Shown piece by piece: positions 8,233 to 15,597 of a DNA stretch of 64,000 nt. The first letter of the stretch is position 1, and each line of letters begins with the position of its first letter. Position numbers and translations under genes: made by a program. The stretch is from NCBI RefSeq assembly GCF_009604375.1, contig NZ_WEGH01000006.1, forward strand, positions 62,001 through 126,000, written 5' to 3'. The DNA comes from Actinomadura macrotermitis (lineage in GTDB: Bacteria > Actinomycetota > Actinomycetes > Streptosporangiales > Streptosporangiaceae). Under the pieces are notes generated by a model. The model did not search any database and was not told the origin of the DNA. It saw only the letters and a list, made by a program, of their open reading frames with translations.

Positions 8233-9237
8233 ATGGACACCAACGAAACCGGCACAGCCGTAACGATCATCGGGCTCGGACTGATGGGGCGGGCCCTGGC
8301 CGGCGCGTTCCTGAAGGCCGGACACCCCACGACCGTGTGGAACCGCACGGCCGCCAAGGCCGACGAGCTGGTCGCCGAAGGAGCGCAGTCGGCGGCGTCG
8401 CTCGCCGACGCCCTCACGGCCAGTCCCCTGACGATCCTCTGCCTCACCGACTACCAGGCCGTGCACGAGCTGCTCGGCGCGCACGGCTCCGGACTGGACG
8501 ACTCCGAGCCAGACGACTCCGGCCCGCACGGCCCCGGCACGCACAGCTCCGGCCCGCACAGCCCCCACCCGCACAGCCCCGGTACACACAGCCCCGGCAC
8601 GCACAGCCCCGGCCCGGCCGGCACGACGCTGGTCAACCTGACCTCAGGCGACTCAACGCAGGCCCGGGAGACCGCCGAGTGGGCCGGGCGGCACGGCGTC
8701 CGCTACCTGGACGGCGCCATCATGGCCGTCCCGCCGGTGATCGGGACCGCCGAGGCGGTGATCCTGCTCAGTGGGCCGCGGCCGGTCTTCGCGGCGCACG
8801 AGCCGGTGCTCGCCGCGCTCGGCACCGTCACCCACCTGGGCGCCGACCCCGGGCTGGCGTCCCTGTACGACGTGGCGGGCCTGGCCATGATGTGGAGCGT
8901 CCTGAACGCCTGGCTCCAGGGCACCGCCCTGTTGCGGACGGCCGGTGTCGACGCCGCGTCCTACGCGCCGTTCGCCCAGCGGATCGCCGCCGTCGTGGCC
9001 ACCTGGCTGCCCGGGTACGCCGCGCAGATCGACAGCGGCTCCTTCCCCGCCGTGGTATCGGCCCTGGAGACCGACGCGCGGGCGATGACGCACCTGATCG
9101 AGGAGAGCGAGGCGGCGGGCGTCAACGCCGAGCTGCCGAAGCTGTTCAAGTCGATGGCCGACCGCGCGATCGCCGCCGGGCACGGCGGGGAGCAGTACCC
9201 CGTGCTGATCGAGGAGTTCGGCAGGCCTGCCGCTTGA
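8233..9237 (+). CDS. NAD(P)-dependent imine-reductase / 6-phosphogluconate-dehydrogenase-like enzyme
   Basis: A 334-residue member of the beta-hydroxyacid dehydrogenase superfamily, closest in layout to imine reductases. Rossmann motif GLGLMGRALAGAFLKAGH sits at 15-32, followed by VWNRT (NADPH-type) and, after the fold, a helical domain with the long C-terminal helix bundle. Family members reduce cyclic imines or hydroxy acids in the cytoplasm. About residues 94-129 form an unusual insertion of SPGTH/SGPHS repeats inside the coenzyme domain, encoded by tandem DNA repeats. Control by the divergent MerR gene is likely from the shared intergenic dyad. The natural substrate is not known. Confidence 0.85.
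   Translation: MDTNETGTAVTIIGLGLMGRALAGAFLKAGHPTTVWNRTAAKADELVAEGAQSAASLADALTASPLTILCLTDYQAVHELLGAHGSGLDDSEPDDSGPHGPGTHSSGPHSPHPHSPGTHSPGTHSPGPAGTTLVNLTSGDSTQARETAEWAGRHGVRYLDGAIMAVPPVIGTAEAVILLSGPRPVFAAHEPVLAALGTVTHLGADPGLASLYDVAGLAMMWSVLNAWLQGTALLRTAGVDAASYAPFAQRIAAVVATWLPGYAAQIDSGSFPAVVSALETDARAMTHLIEESEAAGVNAELPKLFKSMADRAIAAGHGGEQYPVLIEEFGRPAA
8515..8619 (+). repeat. In-frame tandem repeat inside the imine-reductase-like gene
   Basis: Units of 12-18 bp built on the theme GGC(C/A)CGCACAGCCCC are repeated about six times, all in multiples of three, and encode alternating Gly, Pro, His, Ser and Thr. The period and near identity suggest recent slippage expansion. Confidence 0.8.
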
Positions 9238-9340
9238 GCAGGCCTGCCGCTTGAGCAGGCCGATGCCGCGCTCCACGGTGTGGCGCCGCCGCTGGGATCC
9301 GCGCTGAAGCGAGGGATTTTCCTTTGGTGTGACCCGAATC
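9222..9340 (-). pseudogene. Possible transposase tail remnant
   Basis: Read leftwards, this gap gives GSQRRRHTVERGIGLLKR, which resembles the RRNTVER...LKQ end of IS5-type transposases. No other part of a transposase is present. A 17-bp direct duplication (GCAGGCCTGCCGCTTGA) straddles the end of the upstream reductase gene at 9222-9255. The call rests on one short motif. Confidence 0.35.
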
Positions 9341-9390
9341 GCCGCCCCGTACGTCTCATGGTTCACAGCGCCGGGAGACGGGAGTGAGGC

Positions 9391-11328
9391 ATGGCGCCGC
9401 TGGAGGCGGACGATCCGGCCGAGATCGGCGGATACCAGCTGGTCGGGCGGCTGGGCGCGGGCGGGATGGGGCAGGTGTTCCTCGGCCGGTCGCCCGCCGG
9501 GCTGCTGGTCGCGATCAAGGTGATCCACGAGCGGTACACGGGCGATCCGCAGTTCCGGGCGCGGTTCCGGCGCGAGGTGACGACCGCGCGGGCCGTCAGC
9601 GGCGCGTTCACGGCGCCGGTCATCGACGCCGACCCCGAGGCCCGCAGCCCCTGGCTCGTCACGACGTTCCTGCCGGGCCGGCCGCTGAACGAGGTGGTCG
9701 AGGAGCACGGGCCGCTCCCGCCGCAGGCCGTGCGGTCCCTGGGCGCGGGCCTGGCCGAGGCGCTCATCTCGATCCACCGGGCGGGCATCGTGCACCGCGA
9801 CCTCAAGCCGCACAACGTGATGCTCACGCCGGACGGCCCCAAGGTCATCGACTTCGGCATCGCGCACGCGGCCGACATCAGCGCGATCACCCGGGCGGGG
9901 GCGGTCGTCGGGTCGCCCGGCTACATGTCGCCCGAGCAGGCGACGGGACGGGAGACCGGGCCCGCCGGGGACGTGTTCTCGCTCGGCGCGGTCCTGGCGT
10001 TCGCCGCGACGGGGTCCGGGCCGTTCGGGCGCGCCCGGATGGAGGTCATGATCTACCGCGTCGTCCACGAGCGGCCCCGGCTCGACGGCATCGGCGATCC
10101 GGGGTTCCGCTCGCTGATCGAGGCGTGCCTGGCGAAGGACCCGGCGGGACGGCCGACGCCGCAGCAGCTCCTGGAGTGGTTCGGGACCGCGCCGCAGGGC
10201 GTGTCCTGGCTGCCGGACGCGATGGCCCGCGACATCGCCGAGCACGCGGCGCGCAAGCACGGCAAGGGGCGGCGGATCGGGCGGCGCGCGTTCCTCGCCG
10301 CCGCCGCCACGACGGCCGGCGTCCCGCTCGGCATCGCCGCCGCGACGGGCGGCGCCATATGGATCAGGAAGCGCTTCGACACGGTCCCGGACGGCAAGCT
10401 CATCGCGCGCTTCCCCGCCGGCGGGACGGTGACGGCGGCGCCCGCCGTCGCCGCCGGACGGCTCCTCGTCGCCACCGGCCAAGGCGTTCTCGTCGCGCAT
10501 GACCTCCAGCGCAAGCGGGAGCTCTGGCGCTACGCCGCCGGAGCCCCGCTCAGCACGTCCCCGGTCATCGCGGACGACACGGCGTACATCGTCGGCGACA
10601 ACGGCGTCCTGCACGCGGTCGGCATGGACGGGCAGGCCCGCTGGAAACGCGACCTCGGCCGCAAGGCCGTCCCCGTGGCCGCCGCCGGGCAGGTCTACGT
10701 CGTCGCCAACGGCCGCCTCTTAGCGCTGGCCGGAGGTGAGGTCCGCTGGTCCGCCGCGCTACCCTCCCCCGGCGATCCCGTCCTCGCGGGCGGCCGCGTC
10801 TGCGTCCCGGCCGGAGGCGCAATCCGGCTCCTGCACTCCGGCACGGGCCGCGCCATCGGCGAGATCGCGCAGCCGTACGCCGACGGCCTCACCGGCTATG
10901 GCGACCTGCTGTACGGCGGCCGCTTCGCGCAGGGCGAGCTGTGGTCGTACGACCTCGCGCAGCGCAAGCCCCGCTGGTCCTACCGGACATCGCCCGACGA
11001 GAAGGAACAGCACTTCCAAGGCCGTCCCGCCATCGCGGCCCCGGACCGGCTCTACCTCGGCGACGAGAAGGGCTCGCTCACCGCGCTGGACGGCGCGGGA
11101 AGTCCCCGCTGGCGCTTCTGGACCGGCGGCGCGATCGCGTCCGCGCCCGCCGCCGCGGCCAAGCTCGCCTACGCCGCCAGCGCCGACGGCCATCTCTACG
11201 CGATCGACGACGCGTCCGGCGAGGCGCGCTGGCGGTACCCGGCCTCGCCCGTCGCGCCGGTCGCGTCCGGTGGCGTCGTGTACGCGGTGCGCGGCTCGTC
11301 CGTCCACGTCCTGAAGGGGGCCCTCTGA
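9391..11328 (+). CDS. Ser/Thr protein kinase with C-terminal PQQ-type beta-propeller
   Basis: A 645-residue protein. The kinase domain covers residues 10-275 (GAGGMG, VAIKVIH lysine, HRDLKPHN, DFGIAH, MSPEQATG). An Arg-rich stretch and a hydrophobic segment near 300-322 (AFLAAAATTAGVPLGIAAATGG) form a membrane anchor, and residues 340-645 form PQQ-like propeller blades (repeats such as LWRYAAGAP, ARWKRDLG, PRWRFWTGG, ARWRYPAS). Propeller kinases are thought to sense outside signals and phosphorylate cytoplasmic targets. GGGAG precedes the ATG. Its stop overlaps the start of the next kinase-propeller gene, so the two are cotranslated. Confidence 0.92.
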   Translation: MAPLEADDPAEIGGYQLVGRLGAGGMGQVFLGRSPAGLLVAIKVIHERYTGDPQFRARFRREVTTARAVSGAFTAPVIDADPEARSPWLVTTFLPGRPLNEVVEEHGPLPPQAVRSLGAGLAEALISIHRAGIVHRDLKPHNVMLTPDGPKVIDFGIAHAADISAITRAGAVVGSPGYMSPEQATGRETGPAGDVFSLGAVLAFAATGSGPFGRARMEVMIYRVVHERPRLDGIGDPGFRSLIEACLAKDPAGRPTPQQLLEWFGTAPQGVSWLPDAMARDIAEHAARKHGKGRRIGRRAFLAAAATTAGVPLGIAAATGGAIWIRKRFDTVPDGKLIARFPAGGTVTAAPAVAAGRLLVATGQGVLVAHDLQRKRELWRYAAGAPLSTSPVIADDTAYIVGDNGVLHAVGMDGQARWKRDLGRKAVPVAAAGQVYVVANGRLLALAGGEVRWSAALPSPGDPVLAGGRVCVPAGGAIRLLHSGTGRAIGEIAQPYADGLTGYGDLLYGGRFAQGELWSYDLAQRKPRWSYRTSPDEKEQHFQGRPAIAAPDRLYLGDEKGSLTALDGAGSPRWRFWTGGAIASAPAAAAKLAYAASADGHLYAIDDASGEARWRYPASPVAPVASGGVVYAVRGSSVHVLKGAL

Positions 11329-13511
11329 TGGAGCCGCTGCACGCCGACGACCCCGAGGGCTTCGGCCCGTACCGGCTGCTGGCCCGGCTCGGCGCGGGCG
11401 GCATGGGCCGCGTCTACCTCGCCCGCTCCCCCGGCGGCCAGGCCGTCGCCGTCAAGGTCGTGCACGCCGACCTGGCGGGCGATCCCGCCTGGCGCGCCCG
11501 GTTCCGCCGCGAGGTCACCGCCGCCGGACGGGTCAGCGGCGCCTACACCGCCGCCGTGATCGACGCCGGGCCCGACGACCCCAGCCCGTGGCTCGTCACC
11601 GCGTACCTGCCGGGCCTGTCCCTGGAGGAGGCCGTCACGCGGTACGGGCCGTTCCCGCCGCAGGCCGTCGCGGCGCTCGGCGCGGCGCTGGCCGAGGGGC
11701 TGGCCGCCGTCCACCGGGCCGGGGTCGTGCACCGCGACCTCAAGCCGGCGAACGTCCTGCTCACACCGGGCGGCCCCCGCGTCATCGACTTCGGCGTCGC
11801 GCGGCCCGCCGACGCCGGGGCGCTCACCCGGTCCGGCACGGCCGTCGGGTCGCCCGGCTACATGTCGCCCGAGCAGGCGGCCGGCCGCGAGACCGGGCCC
11901 GCCGGGGACGTGTTCTCGCTCGGCGCGGTCCTGGCGTTCGCCGCGACGGGCTCGGGCCCGTTCGGCAGCGGCCCGCTGCACGCGATGATCTACCGCATCC
12001 TGAACGAGACGCCGCATGTGGACGGCGTCACCGACCCGGCCCTGCACGCCCTGCTCACCGCCTGCCTGGCCCGCGAACCCGAGCGCCGCCCGCCGGTCGG
12101 GCACGTCCTGCACGGGATGCTGGACCGCCTGCCGCGGCACGCCGCGCCGCAGGGCACGCAGTGGCTCCCGCCGCCGCTCGCGGCCGAGATCGCCCAGCGC
12201 GCCGCGCACGTCCCGCAGTCCCCGGTCCGCGAACGCGGCAGGCGCCGCAAGGTGAGCCGCCGCGCCGTGCTGCTCGGCGCGGCGGGCACCGTGGCGGGCG
12301 CGGGCGCCCTCGGCGGGATCGGCTACGCCCTGGACGTGGCGAACCGGGAACACGACGAGACCCGCTACCTCTGGAAGCACCGGATGCCCGAGGGACGGGG
12401 CGTGCAGCAGGGCCCGGCGCTCGCCGGCGGGCTGGTCCTCGTGAGCGTCGACGGCAAGGACATCCTCGCCCTGGGCGCCCGCACCGGCGCGCAGCGCTGG
12501 ACGCAGCCCCTGGACATGGGCACCGCGTTCGAGATCACGGAGGTCGGCGGCACGATCGTCGTCGACACGGGCTCGGACCTCTACGGGCTGGACGTCCGGA
12601 CGGGGCAGCGGCGCTGGACCCGCAGCCTCAAGGGCGCGCCGTCCCATCCGCTCGTCGCGACGTCCGGCGGCCTGATCTACCTCGCGGCCTGGAGCGGCGG
12701 CGGCGCGGACGGCCTGCACGCCATCGACGCCGCGACCGGCGCGACCCGCTGGCACTACCTCTCCGACAAGGAGATCCCCGGCGGCGTGGCCGTCGCGCGC
12801 GGGACGCTGTTCGTGGGCACCGACAACGCCGTCCACGCCCTCGATCCCGTCACCGGGAAGGTGCGTTGGAAGACCGACATCCGCCTTGAGGCGACCGGGA
12901 CGCCCGAGCCGTCCGGCGGCCTGGTCTACCTCGCGGCGCTGGACTCGTCCGTCGTCGCTCTCGACGCCGCCACCGGCCGCAAACGCTGGGCCGCGGACAC
13001 CGACCCGGGCGGCGGGGCCAGCCGCAGCGGACGGCGGGTCACCGTCGCGGACGGCACCCTCTACACCGCCGCTCCCGACGGCCGGATCTTCGCTCTCGAC
13101 GCCGCGACGGGCCGCAAACGCTGGGAGCACGCGTCGGGCGGCGACCAGGGCAAGTCCGCCGCCCTCATCAACCGCGACTATCTACGGCCCACCGTCGTCG
13201 GCGGCACCGTGTGCGCCCTCGACGGCGGGCAACTCGCCGGGCTGGACGCCCGGACCGGCGGCGTCCGCTGGCAGCAGCACTACTCCGCCCCGAGCGACGA
13301 GCGCCCCGTCGCCGCCGCCGGGCTCGTGCACATGGCGACGTTCGACGGCCTGGTCTCACTCGACCCCGCCACCGGCCGGACCGTCGCCCGCACGCCTGAC
13401 TTCGAGACCGGTCACCTGGTCGCCGCCGGCGACGTCCTCTACTACCGCGGCGGCACCCTTGGCACGTACGCATCCAACACCACCCTGTACGTGCTGCCCG
13501 CGCGCCGCTAG
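11328..13511 (+). CDS. Ser/Thr protein kinase with C-terminal PQQ-type beta-propeller (second copy)
   Basis: A 727-residue paralogue of the preceding gene. The start ATG 11328 shares a base with the upstream stop (TGATG). Kinase signatures are intact: GAGGMG, VAVKVVH, HRDLKPAN, DFGVAR, MSPEQAAG. A membrane segment (AVLLGAAGTVAGAGALGGIGY) lies near 320-340 after an RRR-containing stretch, followed by about seven propeller blades marked by LDxxTGxxRW repeats (for example ALDAATGRKRWAAD). Residues around MSPEQAAGRETGPAGDVFS are almost the same as in the partner, so the pair probably arose by tandem duplication, with faster divergence of the sensor. Ligand unknown. Confidence 0.92.
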   Translation: MEPLHADDPEGFGPYRLLARLGAGGMGRVYLARSPGGQAVAVKVVHADLAGDPAWRARFRREVTAAGRVSGAYTAAVIDAGPDDPSPWLVTAYLPGLSLEEAVTRYGPFPPQAVAALGAALAEGLAAVHRAGVVHRDLKPANVLLTPGGPRVIDFGVARPADAGALTRSGTAVGSPGYMSPEQAAGRETGPAGDVFSLGAVLAFAATGSGPFGSGPLHAMIYRILNETPHVDGVTDPALHALLTACLAREPERRPPVGHVLHGMLDRLPRHAAPQGTQWLPPPLAAEIAQRAAHVPQSPVRERGRRRKVSRRAVLLGAAGTVAGAGALGGIGYALDVANREHDETRYLWKHRMPEGRGVQQGPALAGGLVLVSVDGKDILALGARTGAQRWTQPLDMGTAFEITEVGGTIVVDTGSDLYGLDVRTGQRRWTRSLKGAPSHPLVATSGGLIYLAAWSGGGADGLHAIDAATGATRWHYLSDKEIPGGVAVARGTLFVGTDNAVHALDPVTGKVRWKTDIRLEATGTPEPSGGLVYLAALDSSVVALDAATGRKRWAADTDPGGGASRSGRRVTVADGTLYTAAPDGRIFALDAATGRKRWEHASGGDQGKSAALINRDYLRPTVVGGTVCALDGGQLAGLDARTGGVRWQQHYSAPSDERPVAAAGLVHMATFDGLVSLDPATGRTVARTPDFETGHLVAAGDVLYYRGGTLGTYASNTTLYVLPARR

Positions 13512-13622
13512 GCCGCGTTCGGGAGGTCCGTGCCGGGGTGGCCGGGGGCGGTCATGCGCATGGCGCGCGTCCGCCGCTTCGCCGATGATCGTTGAAGGGA
13601 TCGGTTCGGTACCGGAGGTCTG

Positions 13623-13955
13623 ATGCGTCGAGTGGGCAGCGCAGCCGTCCTGCTCGTCACGCTGCTGGCCGCCGGCGCGCAGGAGGCGTCCGGCGGCCCT
13701 CCCCCGCGGCCCGCCCCGCCACCGCGCGTCGTCTCCCCCGCCGATGTCAGCGAGGCGCTCCGCCTCAACAAGACCTGGCCGGTCGGCGACTGCGCCAAGA
13801 AGATCAGGCAGGCCGAAAAGAGAGGGGCGGAGACCGGCACGGCGCAGGACATCGTGTGCTTCGAACCCGACACGCGGTCACTGGTCCCCTCCCGGCGGTC
13901 CCGGGATCAGGGCGGACCCGGCGCGATGGTCCCCCCGCCTGCACCGGCCGGTTGA
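13623..13955 (+). CDS. Small secreted protein of unknown function
   Basis: A 110-residue protein preceded by a good ribosome site (GGAGG, 5 nt before ATG). A short signal peptide (MRRVGSAAVLLVTLLAAGAQEASG) leads to a Pro-rich linker and a small domain with two cysteines (GDCAKKI and IVCFEPD) that could form a disulfide. The C-terminus is low-complexity. I do not recognise the family. It follows the kinase pair on the same strand after 111 bp, so a functional link to the sensors is possible but not shown. Confidence 0.65.
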   Translation: MRRVGSAAVLLVTLLAAGAQEASGGPPPRPAPPPRVVSPADVSEALRLNKTWPVGDCAKKIRQAEKRGAETGTAQDIVCFEPDTRSLVPSRRSRDQGGPGAMVPPPAPAG

Positions 13956-13981
13956 CCTCAACTTTGGTTGAGCAATTAGCG
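13952..13981 (+). promoter_or_regulatory. Promoter with perfect CTCAAC-TTTG-GTTGAG dyad
   Basis: TTGACC (13952-13957) is followed by the perfect inverted repeat CTCAAC/GTTGAG (13957-13972) and a -10-like TTAGCG (13976-13981), giving an 18-bp spacer. The dyad resembles SoxR/MerR-type operators (family theme ACCTCAA...TTGAGGT). It lies 45 bp upstream of the luciferase-like oxidoreductase gene. Confidence 0.55.
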
Positions 13982-14025
13982 TCGGGGCGTCCGGTGAAAG
14001 ACCCCACCGCGGAGGTGCTGGCACG

Positions 14026-14856
14026 ATGACACGGCTTGACCTGGGACCCATCGGCGTCACCCTGGACGTGCGCGCGGACGGCGGCCACCTCGCCGACGCC
14101 GCCATGCTGGAAGGCCTCGGCTACTCGGCGATCTGGATCGCCGGCGGCCAGCTGGCGACCCTGGACCCGCTGCGGGACGTCATCAAGGCGACCGAGGCGA
14201 TCCCCGTCGGCAGCGCGATCATCCCCGCCTGGATGCACCCGGCCGAGGACGTGGTCGCGCTGCGCCGCGAGCTGGAGGCCACCGATCCGGGGAGGCTGAT
14301 CACCGGGCTGGGCGGAGCGCACGGCGACCGCCCGCTGCGCACGATGAACGACTACCTCGACCGCCTGGACACCGCCGACCCGCCGGTCCCGGCCGGTGCC
14401 CGCATGCTGTCGGCGCTGGGTCCGCGGATGCTGGAGCTGTCGCGCGACCGTGCGGCCGGCGCGCTGCCGCTGCTGGTCACCCCGGAGTTCACCGCGCAGG
14501 CCCGGCGGATCCTGGGCGACAAGGCGGCCCTGGCCGTCATGGAGTTCGTCGTCCTCGAAAAGGACGCGCGACTGGCCAGGGACACCGTCCGCGAGCCCAT
14601 CGGCTTCCTGACGCGTGTCGGCGGCTACCCGCAGAACCTGCGCCGGATGGGCTTCACCGACGAGGACATCGCCGGCCCGAGCGACCGCCTGCTCGACGGG
14701 CTGGTCGCCTGGGGCGACATCGACACCGTCGCCGCCCGCGTGAGACGCCACCTCGAAGCGGGCGCCGACCAGGTCGTGCTCGTCGTACGGCCCACCGACC
14801 CCGACGCCGTCCCCCACGCGGAGTGGCGCGCGCTGGCCGACGCCCTCATCGTTTGA
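14026..14856 (+). CDS. F420-type luciferase-like oxidoreductase
   Basis: A 276-residue luciferase-like monooxygenase superfamily protein, of the short TIM-barrel subgroup annotated in actinomycetes as F420-dependent (TIGR03620-like). Visible features are the N-terminal strand LGPIGVTLDV, the GYSAIWIAGG turn, the SAIIPAWMHP strand and the C-terminal GADQVVLVV strand. Such enzymes use reduced F420 or FMN to reduce or oxidise small molecules in the cytoplasm. ATG 14026 is preceded by GGAGG 9 nt upstream. The dyad promoter upstream suggests induction, possibly by redox-active compounds. The substrate cannot be predicted. Confidence 0.82.
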   Translation: MTRLDLGPIGVTLDVRADGGHLADAAMLEGLGYSAIWIAGGQLATLDPLRDVIKATEAIPVGSAIIPAWMHPAEDVVALRRELEATDPGRLITGLGGAHGDRPLRTMNDYLDRLDTADPPVPAGARMLSALGPRMLELSRDRAAGALPLLVTPEFTAQARRILGDKAALAVMEFVVLEKDARLARDTVREPIGFLTRVGGYPQNLRRMGFTDEDIAGPSDRLLDGLVAWGDIDTVAARVRRHLEAGADQVVLVVRPTDPDAVPHAEWRALADALIV

Positions 14857-14865
14857 CGACGGAAC

Positions 14866-15513
14866 CTAGGCGTCGTGGCGGGAGGCGACCTGGGAGTCGT
14901 CGTAGGTCTCGACGGCGCGGTCCTCCTCCAGCAGGACCTTGACGAACCCCGGGTCGCTGCCGACCACATAACCCTTGACCGTGGTGCCGTCGGTGAGCGT
15001 GATGCGTTCCAGCGGGACCCAGACGGTGTCGGTGAGGCCGCCGAGGACGAGCAGGGCGGCGGCGAGGAGCGTGCCGATCGCGCTGTAGGCGGCGGTGACC
15101 AGGCGGCTTCCGCGTCCCGAGCGGTGCAGGGCCGCGATGGTCAGGGCACCGGCGGCCAGGACGACGAGCAGCAGCGTCCACCTCCGGGAGGTGAGCAGGA
15201 CCGAGACGAACACCCCCGTCATGACGAGGATGAAGAGCGTTTGCAGGTGGGACCAGTCGCCGGCGCGGATGTGCGCCCAGTGGCGCGCGGCGAGGAACGG
15301 CAGCAGCAGCGCCAGCAGCAGTCCCGTCAGCGTGGAGGCGCCCAGGAAGGTGCCGATGAGCACGCCGATCACGTCGTCGAAGTTGATGGTGTCGGCCATC
15401 GCGAACGCCGACTCCCAGTCGTAGTGGGTGACGGCGAGCAGCCGCAGCAGCAGGAACAGCAGCCCTGCGAACGCCGCCGAGTTCGCGGCCTTCCCCGCGC
15501 TTTTCCCGTGCAC
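14866..15513 (-). CDS. Multi-pass membrane protein, last gene of the giant-protein operon
   Basis: A 215-residue protein from GTG 15513 (a TTG at 15585 would add 24 polar residues). Membrane segments are seen at about FAGLLFLLLRLLAV, GVLIGTFLGASTLTGLLLALLLPFL, LFILVMTGVFVSVLL, WTLLLVVLAAGALTIAAL and a last one near LLAAALLVLGGL. A soluble tail follows (WVPLERITLTDGTTVKGYVVG), a small beta domain that resembles the Sm-like ends of some membrane proteins. It lies directly after the giant LysM gene on the same strand, so it may be cotranscribed with it. Family not recognised; conserved role unknown. Confidence 0.65.
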   Translation of the reverse strand: MHGKSAGKAANSAAFAGLLFLLLRLLAVTHYDWESAFAMADTINFDDVIGVLIGTFLGASTLTGLLLALLLPFLAARHWAHIRAGDWSHLQTLFILVMTGVFVSVLLTSRRWTLLLVVLAAGALTIAALHRSGRGSRLVTAAYSAIGTLLAAALLVLGGLTDTVWVPLERITLTDGTTVKGYVVGSDPGFVKVLLEEDRAVETYDDSQVASRHDA

Positions 15514-15597
15514 GGTCCCATCCGACCAGGGCGCCGGGAGCCGGGTCCGCGCGCCGGGGCGCGTGTCCGGCCAAGGAACCGCCAACCTTCGGTGCCC

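Noticed and set aside
8653..13130. Long minus-strand frames (653 and 644 codons) over the reductase and kinase genes
   Set aside because: The plus-strand kinases and reductase explain the region fully; the antisense frames are G/C-bias shadows.
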